A stretch of 64,000 bases of DNA from Flavobacteriales bacterium (GTDB taxonomy: Bacteria > Bacteroidota > Bacteroidia > Flavobacteriales > Flavobacteriaceae), in contig JACJYY010000003.1 of assembly GCA_020635875.1 (NCBI GenBank), positions 310,001-374,000 on the forward strand. The letters run 5' to 3'. The stretch's first letter is position 1. Each line of letters opens with the position of its first letter. The position numbers and the translations under genes are program-made. Of the stretch, positions 25,111-33,999 are shown piece by piece. Below the pieces are notes generated by a model that saw nothing but the letters and a program-made list of their open reading frames with translations, made no database searches and was not told where the DNA came from.

Positions 25111-26963
25111 GAAAAGCATTACTACCTATATTAGTCATTGTGTGCAGTACAATGTTGTTAGTAAGGCTGTTTTATTTGCAAATTATAGATGACTCCTTTA
25201 AGGTAAAGTCCGAAAATAACGCCATCAAAATTAAAACTGAATACCCGGAAAGAGGGTATGTCTATGATCGTAATGGTAAGTTGTTAATTGCTAATCAACG
25301 ATCGTATGACATAATGGTGGTGCCACGTAATATCAAAGATTTTGATACACTTGCGTTTTGTTCGTTACTCAATATAACAAAACAAGAATTCGATAAAAAA
25401 CTGAATAAAGCCATTATTTGGAGCCCTAGGCTTCCTTCTATTTTTATACCTCAATTGACAAAGGTCGAATATGCTGCGATTCAGGAAAAAATGTTTCGCT
25501 TCAAAGGATTTTACATCCAAAAGAGGGCATTGCGACACTACAATACAGATGCTGGAGCCAATGTGTTTGGGTACATCACTGAGGTGAATGAAAATACCAT
25601 TCAAAAAAATCCCTATTACAAAAGTGGTGACTTAATTGGTTTGCAAGGAATTGAACAAACGTATGAAGAAGTTTTAAGAGGAAAAAAGGGAGTTCGATAT
25701 GTACAACGAGATCGTTACAACAGGGAAATAGGGCCTTATAAAGAAGGAATATTTGACACTATTGCTGTTCAAGGTAAAGACATTACTATTACCATTGACA
25801 TTGAGTTACAAAAATATGGTGAAGAACTCATGAAGGGTAAGCGAGGCGGAATAGTAGCCATTGAACCAGAAACAGGAGAGATACTAGCCCTAGTTACCGC
25901 TCCATCTTATGATCCAGCTTTACTAGTAGGACGGAATCGATCAAAAAATTTTACCAAACTCTATAATGATTCCATCTCAAAACCACTATTTGATAGAGGA
26001 TTATTAGCTCAGTATGTACCAGGGTCTACGTTCAAAATAATGACAGCCTTGGTTGGTTTGCAGGAAGAAGTTATTGATGAGCACACCTCTTTTTATTGTA
26101 GGCATGGTTTTTTTTACGGAAGAGGTGCGTTTATGGGATGTCATGATGTAGGTCATAATGCGTTGATTGATGCTATTACAAAGTCTTGTAATACTTACTT
26201 TGGTAATGTTTATAAGCGAATTATAGATAAGAATAAAGATGCAGCACAAAGTATGGACGTGTGGAGCAACCACATGAAAAGCGCTGGATTTGGAGCATTT
26301 TTAGGGTATGATTTGCCTACTGGACGAAAGGGACATATCCCAGATGCATCTTTCTATAATCGTTATTATCCTAAAGGAAGTTGGGGGAGTACAACGACCA
26401 TATCTAATGCTATAGGTCAGGGGGAAGTATTAGCTACACCTATACAGATTGCCAATATGATGGTTATGGTGGCCAATAGAGGGTATTATTATACGCCACA
26501 TATCATAAAAAAAATACAAGGAGATACCATTCCAGTTAAGTATACCACGAAGCATGTAACCACAATAGACAAAAAACATTTTGAGCCAGTCATTGAAGGA
26601 TTGTTACAAGTATTCCAAAGAGGTACCGCAGCACATTTACAAGTGGATAGTTTAGCTATATGTGGTAAAACAGGTACAGCCGAAAATTTTGCCAAAATTA
26701 ATGGAGTGCGCACGCAATTGACGGATCATTCGATTTTTGCGGCCTTTGCTCCTAAGGATAATCCGAAAATTGCCATAGCCGTGTTTGTGGAAAATGGATA
26801 CTATGGGGCTCGAATTGCAGGGCCTATTGCTACTTTGATGATAGAACGCTATGTGAAAGGACAAGTTAAACGAAAGACGATGGAGCAAAGAATGATGGAG
26901 TATAGTCTAGAGACAGAATATGCCAAATACATTAGTGGTCAACCTTTTCAAATCAATAGATAA
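25107..26963 (+). CDS. mrdA: Penicillin-binding protein 2 (class B transpeptidase)
   Basis: The 618-aa protein has an N-terminal membrane helix (about 5-24), a pedestal domain (ERGYVYDRNGKLLIANQ) and a transpeptidase domain with SxxK in PGSTFKIM, SxN in KSCNTYFGN and KTG in CGKTGTAEN. It cross-links peptidoglycan during elongation, paired with RodA encoded directly after it (1-base overlap). Length is normal. Confidence 0.96.
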   Translation: MRKALLPILVIVCSTMLLVRLFYLQIIDDSFKVKSENNAIKIKTEYPERGYVYDRNGKLLIANQRSYDIMVVPRNIKDFDTLAFCSLLNITKQEFDKKLNKAIIWSPRLPSIFIPQLTKVEYAAIQEKMFRFKGFYIQKRALRHYNTDAGANVFGYITEVNENTIQKNPYYKSGDLIGLQGIEQTYEEVLRGKKGVRYVQRDRYNREIGPYKEGIFDTIAVQGKDITITIDIELQKYGEELMKGKRGGIVAIEPETGEILALVTAPSYDPALLVGRNRSKNFTKLYNDSISKPLFDRGLLAQYVPGSTFKIMTALVGLQEEVIDEHTSFYCRHGFFYGRGAFMGCHDVGHNALIDAITKSCNTYFGNVYKRIIDKNKDAAQSMDVWSNHMKSAGFGAFLGYDLPTGRKGHIPDASFYNRYYPKGSWGSTTTISNAIGQGEVLATPIQIANMMVMVANRGYYYTPHIIKKIQGDTIPVKYTTKHVTTIDKKHFEPVIEGLLQVFQRGTAAHLQVDSLAICGKTGTAENFAKINGVRTQLTDHSIFAAFAPKDNPKIAIAVFVENGYYGARIAGPIATLMIERYVKGQVKRKTMEQRMMEYSLETEYAKYISGQPFQINR

Positions 26964-28228
26964 TGAGTGTTCAAAAGACTTTTGTTAATGTTGATTGGAT
27001 ACTGATTCTCTTGTATCTTATCCTAGTATTTCTGGGTTGGGTTAATGTGGTTTCTGCAACTATGGAAAATATGGATAGTTTTTATTTTTCCATGGAGTTT
27101 ATCTACGTTAAGCAGTTGGTTTGGGTTGTAATGAGCATTTTTATTATAGCGTTTTTGTTCAATGTACAAGCCAAGTATTATGAGCGATTTGCAGGGTTGA
27201 TATATGCTTTCTCTTTAGTTTCTCTGGCCGGGTTATTTGTGGTGGGTAAAACGGTGGCAGGTCAAACGTGTTGGTATCAATTTGGAGGTTTTAGTATTCA
27301 GCCTTCCGAATTTGCAAAGATTGCAACTTCTTTGGCAATCGCTAAATATACCTCGGAAATTAATGTGGATATTTCCAAATTGAAACATCAATTTACCGTT
27401 ATTCTATTGATTATACTGCCAGTTGTGCTAATCGTGATGCAACCTGATCCTGGAAGTATGTTGGTTTATTCAGCCTTGTTTTTAGTGTTGTTTAGGGAAG
27501 GTTTGCCACCGATATATATATGGGTAGGTTTTTTGGCCATATTGTTTTTTTATTTGACTTTAGTTTTTGGAGATCATTATGTTGCTTTAGGACTTTTTGC
27601 GGTTTTGTCAGCCGTTCTTTTGTATAATTTTAGACAAAAGAGAAGTAAAATCAATGTGCCTCTTGTGTTAATTATTTTTGCGACTATAGTAGGTTATGTG
27701 TATTCTATTTCCTTTGTTTTTAATGAAGTGTTTAAGCCTCACCATCGTGATCGATTTAATATTTTGTTAGGAAGACAAGTCGATCTTAAAGGAACAGGAT
27801 ACAATACCAATCAATCGGAAATAGCAATTGGTTCAGGAGGATGGACAGGGAAAGGTTATTTGGAAGGAACACAAACGCGAGGGGATTTTGTGCCAGAGCA
27901 ACATACCGATTATATTTTTACTATCGTTGGGGAAGAATGGGGTTTTTTAGGGGCTTCCATTGTGATTTTGTTGTTTGCTGGGTTGATTTTAAGGTTATTG
28001 TATTTGGCGGAAAAGCAAAAAAGTAAATTTGCTAGAGTGTATGGATATTGTGTGGCATCCATTTTTTTTGTCCATTTTTTGATTAATGTAGGAATGGTCC
28101 TTGGGGTAATGCCTACAGTTGGTATCCCTCTTCCCTTTTTCTCTTACGGAGGATCTAGCTTATGGAGTTTTACGATATTATTGTTTATCTTCATCAAGTT
28201 AGAAGCTAACAACCTAAACGAATGGTAA
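26963..28228 (+). CDS. rodA: SEDS peptidoglycan glycosyltransferase RodA
   Basis: The 421-aa protein has about ten membrane helices and SEDS motifs: GGFSIQPSEFAKIATSLAIA, MQPDPGSMLVYSALF, the catalytic-site Asp in DFVPEQHTDYIFTIVGEEWG, and LPFFSYGGSSLWSF near the end. It polymerises glycan strands with PBP2 in the elongasome. It is the last shape gene; xrtF starts 13 bases after its stop. Confidence 0.96.
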   Translation: MSVQKTFVNVDWILILLYLILVFLGWVNVVSATMENMDSFYFSMEFIYVKQLVWVVMSIFIIAFLFNVQAKYYERFAGLIYAFSLVSLAGLFVVGKTVAGQTCWYQFGGFSIQPSEFAKIATSLAIAKYTSEINVDISKLKHQFTVILLIILPVVLIVMQPDPGSMLVYSALFLVLFREGLPPIYIWVGFLAILFFYLTLVFGDHYVALGLFAVLSAVLLYNFRQKRSKINVPLVLIIFATIVGYVYSISFVFNEVFKPHHRDRFNILLGRQVDLKGTGYNTNQSEIAIGSGGWTGKGYLEGTQTRGDFVPEQHTDYIFTIVGEEWGFLGASIVILLFAGLILRLLYLAEKQKSKFARVYGYCVASIFFVHFLINVGMVLGVMPTVGIPLPFFSYGGSSLWSFTILLFIFIKLEANNLNEW

Positions 28229-28241
28229 CAATCGCATTGTG

Positions 28242-28793
28242 ATGCAAAAAGGAATCTCTAAATACAAGCCCTTTTTTGGTTTTATACTCCGATTTTTAGG
28301 TGGGTATTCCTTTTTGGTATTGTTGTATCGTTGGTATTTGAGTCAGTACAATACGTTGCAAAATGAAGTAGATGGGATTACCTATACTGTATCGGATTGG
28401 TCTATCAAGATATTGGAATGGTTAGGGTATCCAGCCCGTATGGAAGCCCATGAAACGCAATCATCAATGGTTTTTTATTTTGGTGAAAAGGCGGTTGTAC
28501 GCATGATTGAAGGGTGTAATGCAGTAAGTGTAGTGTTGCTTTTTGTTGCTTTTATTGTGGCATTTTCGGGTTCATTTAGAAGAACATTCTTCTATTCTGT
28601 GGTGGGAGCAGGGATTATACTTGTGCTGAACATTGTTAGGATTGTTTTGATTACCATAGGTATATATCATTTTCCACAATATGAACATATTTTACATGAG
28701 GTCATATTTCCTTTAATGATTTATGGTGTGGTGCTTCTTTTGTGGGTTGTATGGGTTAATAAATATTCTTATCATGCGAAAAACCTTACGTAG
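28242..28793 (+). CDS. xrtF: Exosortase family protein XrtF
   Basis: The 183-aa membrane protein of the exosortase/archaeosortase family has the catalytic triad Cys92 (MIEGCNAVSV), Arg133 (LNIVRIVLI) and His152 (EHILHEVIF). Exosortases are thought to cut and transfer proteins with C-terminal sorting signals at the outer face of the inner membrane. ATG at 28242 is preferred; a GTG lies directly before it. It is co-linear with the mre-rod operon and overlaps its partner gene by 20 bases. No PEP-CTERM-like target is seen in the window. Confidence 0.88.
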   Translation: MQKGISKYKPFFGFILRFLGGYSFLVLLYRWYLSQYNTLQNEVDGITYTVSDWSIKILEWLGYPARMEAHETQSSMVFYFGEKAVVRMIEGCNAVSVVLLFVAFIVAFSGSFRRTFFYSVVGAGIILVLNIVRIVLITIGIYHFPQYEHILHEVIFPLMIYGVVLLLWVVWVNKYSYHAKNLT

Positions 28794-29223
28794 GCATAAA
28801 AAGGACATATTAGTAGTTGTGGGTTTGGTTGTAGTATTTGCTGTAATTAGAATGTATCAGCGTGATTTGTTCTATGATCCCTTTCTTGATTATTTTGAAT
28901 ATGATTATTTATATAAAGATTTTCCAGAATTCGATGGCTTTTTATTGTGCTTAAATTACATGTTTAGATATGGGCTTAACAGTTTAGTTTCTCTCATTAT
29001 TCTTTATGTGCTGTTTAAAAATAGGTCATACATCAAATTAGCTATGATAATATACTTGTTAGCTTTGATTGTACTGTTGATCTTATTTATATTGGCTGTT
29101 AATTTTACAACGTTCGAGAACTACCAGTTCTTATTTTATATCAGGAGATTTATAATACAACCATTGTTAGTTTTACTGTTAATTCCTGCCTTTTACTTTC
29201 AAAAAAAACATATTCGTCGATAG
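28774..29223 (+). CDS. Exosortase F system-associated membrane protein
   Basis: The 149-aa protein has about four membrane helices and the basic start MRKTLRRHKKDILVVVG. Its position directly after xrtF, with a 20-base overlap, and its pattern (YDPFLDYFEYDYLYKDFPEF) match the small membrane protein regularly found with XrtF in Flavobacteriia. I chose ATG at 28774; an in-frame ATG at 28723 lies deep inside xrtF. Confidence 0.8.
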   Translation: MRKTLRRHKKDILVVVGLVVVFAVIRMYQRDLFYDPFLDYFEYDYLYKDFPEFDGFLLCLNYMFRYGLNSLVSLIILYVLFKNRSYIKLAMIIYLLALIVLLILFILAVNFTTFENYQFLFYIRRFIIQPLLVLLLIPAFYFQKKHIRR

Positions 29224-29250
29224 TTTCGCGTTTTCCTCAAGCGATGTTAT

Positions 29251-29258
29251 TAACTTTG
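29251..29258 (+). promoter_or_regulatory. Putative promoter of the HYC_CC_PP gene
   Basis: TAACTTTG lies only 5 bases before the ATG at 29264. If used, transcription would start at or next to the start codon, giving a leaderless or nearly leaderless mRNA. Confidence 0.4.
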
Positions 29259-29263
29259 TGGGT

Positions 29264-29710
29264 ATGAATACATTCAAAAACTTTTTGGTGATGATTTTGG
29301 CTGCTTTACTTGTGTTTGTCAATACAGGTTTAGTACTCAATATCCATTATTGTGAAGGTAACTTTGAATCGATAACAAGCGTATTTCAAGAAAATGAAAC
29401 TTGTAGAGAGCATAATGAAGAAGCCCATTTGCATGAAAAAACCATTCACGCCTGTTGTGTTGCGACGTCTAAGAATCACAAATCATGTTGTTCTGACGAA
29501 GTTTTAGTACTTCAGGATTCAAATGACAAAATAGGAATTGACTTTAAGCCCTTTTATTGTTTGGTTTTGCCAATAACTGCTCAATCAAATTCAGGCTTAC
29601 TAACAGCATTGGAGTTTGTAGATAAACATGATTTCAGAGAGTATTATTGCTTTGAATCTAATGCACCTCCGCTTTATCAGTTATTCTGTCAATATACATA
29701 CTTTGGATAA
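29264..29710 (+). CDS. HYC_CC_PP family protein
   Basis: The 148-aa protein has an N-terminal hydrophobic segment (about 5-27) and the hallmarks of the family: HYC in NIHYCEG, CC pairs in HACCVATSKNHKSCC, and PP in SNAPPLYQLFCQY. The His/Cys content suggests metal binding; this fits the TonB receptor and HMA protein encoded next, from which it is now separated by an IS30 copy. Probably part of a copper-related locus, by inference. ATG at 29264 is chosen over GTG at 29258, which is in the promoter. Confidence 0.8.
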   Translation: MNTFKNFLVMILAALLVFVNTGLVLNIHYCEGNFESITSVFQENETCREHNEEAHLHEKTIHACCVATSKNHKSCCSDEVLVLQDSNDKIGIDFKPFYCLVLPITAQSNSGLLTALEFVDKHDFREYYCFESNAPPLYQLFCQYTYFG

Positions 29711-29744
29711 AAATAAATAAACAGTTTTTCAACGTAAAGTGAAA

Positions 29745-30865
29745 GGTAGATTCAACTAGCAAATGCAATTTTTTGATTTATAAAATTAAAAAATACTTCA
29801 TAAGGTTTTTTAAACCCTAGGTTTTTCCTTGGTCTATTATTTAGTTTCATTTGTATTTTGTTGATATTATTTGTGTTATGTTCTGTAATGGGTTTGTTTT
29901 TTGGGTAATATTGCCGTAATAGTTTGTTCATATATTCTATTTGTCCTTTTTCCCAGGAGCAATAAGGATTGGTAAAAAAAGTTTTTGCATTTAACTTTTC
30001 AGCAACTACTTGGTGTTGGGCAAATTCAAGGCCATTGTCCATAGTAATGGATTTAACCCATTTTTTATACGGTAATAATGTGTCTGTCATTGCTTTGCTG
30101 ACACCCTCTGCGTTTTTTCCATTAGGTAAATAGGCTATTAGGAGCTCTTTTGACACCCTTTCTGTTAATGTAAGTATAAAACCTTTGTGGTTTTTCCCAG
30201 CTATTAAATCAGCTTCCCAATGTCCAAATTCGTCACGTTTGTTTGCTTTTTCTGACCTGTTTTCTACACCAACTCGGTTCTTGATTTTAACTTTTGTTGC
30301 ACCGCCAACCGGACGTTTTCTGTGCTTTAATTGATGACGTAAATGCTTGTATAGTGTGCCACCATTTTCCTTGTCTAATCTAACATATTGATAAATACGC
30401 TCAATAGACACCATTTCAATTTTTTGACTTTTACAATAGCCTACTATTTCTTCTGGAGACCATTGTTCGTATTCTATATAATAACGTACTTTTTTCTCAA
30501 TAGCTTTTGTAAAACGTCTAACACTAGTAAAGCGTTCCTTTCGCTCTGAAGCCATTTCATTGGCTTTTTCTGGATTGTAATTGCCTCGTTTTAAACTGTT
30601 CCTTTTAAGTTCCCTACCTACCGTACTTAAGTGAACGTTAAGTTCTTTTGCTATGGTGGTCTTATTAAATCCATTGTTGAGCATTACCGATAAAACGTAT
30701 CTTTGCTCCTTAGTTAAATGCTTCATATTACAACTTTTAGGACGGAGACTAATATAATAGTGTTTACCTATTCGGAACAAAGAGAAGAGATATCTCTCTC
30801 TTCTTTTGTCCGAAAAAATAAAGTATAAGCCCCGTTAAAAATTGCATTTACTAATTGAAACTAAT
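29745..30865 (-). mobile_element. IS30-family insertion sequence, copy 2 (1121 bp)
   Basis: Same length and same ends as the copy at 9696-10816, but inverted. It is flanked by a 3-bp target duplication AAA (29742-29744 and 30866-30868). It sits between the HYC_CC_PP gene and the TonB receptor gene, 39 bases upstream of the receptor start, so it probably cuts the receptor off from its former upstream transcription. Confidence 0.95.
29752..30726 (-). CDS. IS30-family transposase
   Basis: The 324-aa protein is identical to the transposase at 9835-10809, with the same helix-turn-helix and DDE residues. The identity of the two proteins points to recent transposition. Confidence 0.95.
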   Translation of the reverse strand: MKHLTKEQRYVLSVMLNNGFNKTTIAKELNVHLSTVGRELKRNSLKRGNYNPEKANEMASERKERFTSVRRFTKAIEKKVRYYIEYEQWSPEEIVGYCKSQKIEMVSIERIYQYVRLDKENGGTLYKHLRHQLKHRKRPVGGATKVKIKNRVGVENRSEKANKRDEFGHWEADLIAGKNHKGFILTLTERVSKELLIAYLPNGKNAEGVSKAMTDTLLPYKKWVKSITMDNGLEFAQHQVVAEKLNAKTFFTNPYCSWEKGQIEYMNKLLRQYYPKNKPITEHNTNNINKIQMKLNNRPRKNLGFKKPYEVFFNFINQKIAFAS

Positions 30866-30904
30866 AAATACTATCTGTTTGTTTAATTTTTATTTCAATT
30901 TATC

Positions 30905-33151
30905 ATGTACAAAATAAATATACTTGTTCTTCTTTTTATAAGTTGTTTTAGTCTTCACGCTCAACAGACCGAAGGAGTAATCTACGAATTAGATGAACAA
31001 TCAAAAGAAATCCCAATAATGGGTGCCAATGTATTTTGGTTAGATACTTCTGTAGGGACAATAACCAATGAACGCGGCTATTTTACACTCCCTCAAAGTG
31101 ATAAAACACATCTATTAGTGATTAGTTTCGTGGGGTATAAAGTAGATACTCTCCATGTGCATCACAACGAATATATCAAGCATAGGTTACAACCGAATGA
31201 GGAATTAGATGAGGTAACGGTCACCGCCACCCAAAAGTCACTGCAAAAGTCCTATTTGCAAACTATAGGAATAGAAAAAATCAGTAGTAAGGAACTATTA
31301 AAGGCGGCTTGTTGCAATTTGTCAGAAAGCTTTGAGACCAATCCAAGTATTGATGTCAACTTTTCTGATGCGGTCACAGGTAATAAACAAATTAAAATGT
31401 TGGGATTAACAAGTCCTTATATTTTAATAACAGAAGAAAATATACCCTCTTTAAGAGGAGCTTCTCAGGCCTATGGGATGAATTTTACACCGGGAACATG
31501 GCTAGAAAGTATTCAGATTACCAAAGGAGCAGGTTCAGTAATTAATGGATACGAAAGTATTTCTGGACAAATCAATACAGAATTAATTAAACCGTTAAAT
31601 GATATTCCTTTTTATTTGAATGCTTATGGGTCAACGGGTAGTCGCTATGAACTAAATACACATTTTAATAAAAAGTTTTCTGAAAAATGGTCGAGTAGCC
31701 TATTTGTTCATGGAAGTACTCGTATGAATGAAACAGATAATAACGGTGATGGATTTATGGATAATCCATTGGGGCGACAAATTAATTTACTGAATAGATG
31801 GCAATATTATGATGCAAAAACAGGCTGGGTAAGCTTTATTAATGTAAGGTATTTGGGTGATGCTAAAATGAGTGGACAGTTAGGGTTTGACCCAAAGAAG
31901 CATAAATTGCAAAACCAAGTTTGGGGTGCGGAAGTTAATACGAGGAGAACAGATTTTTCGACTAAGATAGGGTATGTTTTTCCAGATTTGCCGTATAAAA
32001 GTTTTGGTTGGCAAACCGCTTATTCAGATCATAATCAAGAATCCTATTATGGCTTGAGACGGTATGATATACAACAACAAAGCATTTATTCTAATCTTAT
32101 GTATAATTCGATTATTAGGAATACCAATAATAAGTTTACGGCAGGAATAAATGTAACAACTGACGCCTATGATGAGCAGTTTGTAACAGTAAATTATGAT
32201 AGAAGAGATAGTTCGATTGGAGCTTTTTTTGAATATGCGTATTGTAATGATGATAATTTTAGTGCAACTCTAGGAGGACGAATAGATAATCATAATAGGC
32301 TGGGTTTGTTTTTTACTCCCCGTTTGCATTTGCGTTACCAGCCTTGGAAGAATACGACGGTTAGAATTTCTGGAGGACGAGGAAAAAGGCAGGCTAATAT
32401 CTTTGCCGAAAATCAAGCCTTGTTAGCAAGTTCCAGAGAGTTCTTTTTAATGGGGAACAATACCTCACAGCCATATGGGCTTAACCCAGAAACAGCTTGG
32501 AATTATGGGGTGAGTTTTATGCAAAGATTTAAACTATGGGGAGCCGAAGCCGAATTAGGCCTTGATTTTTTTGTAACGGATTTTGTCAATCGTGTAGTTG
32601 TAGATCGTTATACAAGTGCTGGCTCTGTAGTGTTTTATAATGTAGAAGGAGGGTCGACAGCACAAAGTACACAGTTGGATTTTAGTATTGAGCCAATCAG
32701 GCATTTTACGATCAGAACCTCTTATAAATATTATGATAGTCAAACGGATTTTCTAATAGGCAAAAAACAAGAGCCGTTACAGGCTCAGCATCGCTTTTTC
32801 ACCAACTTAGAGTTCAAAACACATATAAAGGAAAAAGGAAAACAATGGCGTTTTGATTATACTTTTCATTGGAATGGAGAACAATATTTGCCATATACTG
32901 GGTCAAATCCCACAGTTTATCAACTGGATCAAAAATCCAAATCATTTGCCCTTATGAATGCTCAGATAACCCGCACTTTTAGCACTGTTTTTGAGATGTA
33001 TCTTGGAGGAGAAAATATCTCAAATTATAGACAGTCTAATGCTATTGTTAGTGCAAATGACCCATTTAGCCCTTATTTTGATGCGACGATGATTTATGGG
33101 CCAGTTTTTGGTCAGATGTATTATATGGGACTTAGATATAAGATTAAATAA
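30905..33151 (+). CDS. TonB-dependent outer-membrane receptor
   Basis: The 748-aa protein has a signal peptide (cleavage after SLHAQ, about residue 20), a carboxypeptidase-regulatory-like domain (about 22-105, ANVFWLDTSVGTITNERGYF), a plug domain (about 115-230, YGMNFTPGTWLESIQITKGA) and a 22-strand-type barrel ending GQMYYMGLRYKIK. The neighbouring secreted HMA protein and the HYC_CC_PP protein suggest a metal substrate such as copper; this is inference. IS30 lies just upstream. Confidence 0.9.
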   Translation: MYKINILVLLFISCFSLHAQQTEGVIYELDEQSKEIPIMGANVFWLDTSVGTITNERGYFTLPQSDKTHLLVISFVGYKVDTLHVHHNEYIKHRLQPNEELDEVTVTATQKSLQKSYLQTIGIEKISSKELLKAACCNLSESFETNPSIDVNFSDAVTGNKQIKMLGLTSPYILITEENIPSLRGASQAYGMNFTPGTWLESIQITKGAGSVINGYESISGQINTELIKPLNDIPFYLNAYGSTGSRYELNTHFNKKFSEKWSSSLFVHGSTRMNETDNNGDGFMDNPLGRQINLLNRWQYYDAKTGWVSFINVRYLGDAKMSGQLGFDPKKHKLQNQVWGAEVNTRRTDFSTKIGYVFPDLPYKSFGWQTAYSDHNQESYYGLRRYDIQQQSIYSNLMYNSIIRNTNNKFTAGINVTTDAYDEQFVTVNYDRRDSSIGAFFEYAYCNDDNFSATLGGRIDNHNRLGLFFTPRLHLRYQPWKNTTVRISGGRGKRQANIFAENQALLASSREFFLMGNNTSQPYGLNPETAWNYGVSFMQRFKLWGAEAELGLDFFVTDFVNRVVVDRYTSAGSVVFYNVEGGSTAQSTQLDFSIEPIRHFTIRTSYKYYDSQTDFLIGKKQEPLQAQHRFFTNLEFKTHIKEKGKQWRFDYTFHWNGEQYLPYTGSNPTVYQLDQKSKSFALMNAQITRTFSTVFEMYLGGENISNYRQSNAIVSANDPFSPYFDATMIYGPVFGQMYYMGLRYKIK

Positions 33152-33166
33152 TTAAAAAATTGAAAG

Positions 33167-33514
33167 ATGAAAAATATAGTAATACTGGTGTTTGTAATTT
33201 GTAGTGGGATACTAACACAGGCACAGACCAAGCCCAATAAAAATGCAAAACATGAATTTCATGTGAGTGGAAATTGTGAGATGTGTAAAAAAAGAATTGA
33301 AAAAGCAGCGTTAAATGTGTCAGGAGTAAAAATGGCTGATTGGCATTTAGACTGTGGGACTCTGTATCTCATACTTAACGAAAATAAGACTCATGTGGAT
33401 AGTGTTAGAGTTAATGTTGCCAGAGTGGGACATGATACAGACAAAATAAAAGCCGCTATAGAGGCTTACGAGAAGTTACACAGTTGTTGTAAATATACTA
33501 GGAAGGAAGAATAA
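33167..33514 (+). CDS. Secreted heavy-metal-associated (HMA) domain protein
   Basis: The 115-aa protein has a signal peptide (about 1-20, ending TQAQ) and an HMA-type fold with the CxxC metal site Cys37/Cys40 (SGNCEMCKKRIEKAAL). A further Cys pair lies in LHSCCKY near the C terminus. Such domains bind Cu(I) or related metals. It follows the TonB receptor by 15 bases, so the two are probably co-transcribed. Confidence 0.85.
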   Translation: MKNIVILVFVICSGILTQAQTKPNKNAKHEFHVSGNCEMCKKRIEKAALNVSGVKMADWHLDCGTLYLILNENKTHVDSVRVNVARVGHDTDKIKAAIEAYEKLHSCCKYTRKEE

Positions 33515-33557
33515 TATTAATTGTAGGAAAAGATGGTGTTGTTTCAAAAAAAAGATG

Positions 33558-33565
33558 TAGATTTG
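33558..33565 (+). promoter_or_regulatory. Putative promoter of rpsO
   Basis: TAGATTTG fits the -7 box, and a TTG at 33539-33541 lies 16 bases upstream, slightly closer than usual. The ATG is 50 bases downstream. Confidence 0.5.
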
Positions 33566-33570
33566 CCGAC

Positions 33571-33585
33571 TGGTGAAAGACACCA
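33571..33585 (+). promoter_or_regulatory. Hairpin in the rpsO leader
   Basis: TGGTG and CACCA form a perfect 5-bp stem with a 5-base loop in the predicted 5' untranslated region. S15 often represses its own mRNA by binding leader structures, so an autoregulatory role is possible but unproven. Confidence 0.3.
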
Positions 33586-33615
33586 ATACATAACAATCAT
33601 TTTAATAATATTAGC

Positions 33616-33885
33616 ATGTACTTAACAAAAGAGAAAAAAGCAGAGATTTTTGCAAAACACGGAGGTGAGGCAAAAAACACAGGTTCAACAGAAGGACAAA
33701 TAGCATTGTTCACTTTCAGAATCAACCACCTAACAGAACACTTAAAACAAAATCGTCACGATTATAACACAGAGCGTTCACTAGTGAAACTAGTAGGTAA
33801 AAGAAGAAGTTTGTTAGATTATCTTAAAGCAAAAGATATTGTGAAATATCGTGAGGTAATTAAAGAATTGAACATCAGAAAATAA
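33616..33885 (+). CDS. rpsO: 30S ribosomal protein S15
   Basis: The 89-aa protein shows the S15 signature throughout (GSTEGQIALFTFRINHLTEH, LVKLVGKRRSLLDYLKAKD). It binds 16S rRNA early in small-subunit assembly. A terminator follows directly and pnp comes next, the common rpsO-pnp order. Confidence 0.98.
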   Translation: MYLTKEKKAEIFAKHGGEAKNTGSTEGQIALFTFRINHLTEHLKQNRHDYNTERSLVKLVGKRRSLLDYLKAKDIVKYREVIKELNIRK

Positions 33886-33893
33886 ACGATAAG

Positions 33894-33917
33894 AAGAGGC
33901 TACCAGCCTCTTTTTAT
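33894..33917 (+). terminator. Terminator of rpsO
   Basis: AGAGGC and GCCTCT pair around a 5-base loop, followed by a T-rich tract. Confidence 0.8.
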
Positions 33918-33999
33918 TTTTACGAAAAAGTATAGTTTTTCATTGGGTACTTACAACAACAACACAACAACCCATTGTTTAATTAATTAAAATCAAAAA

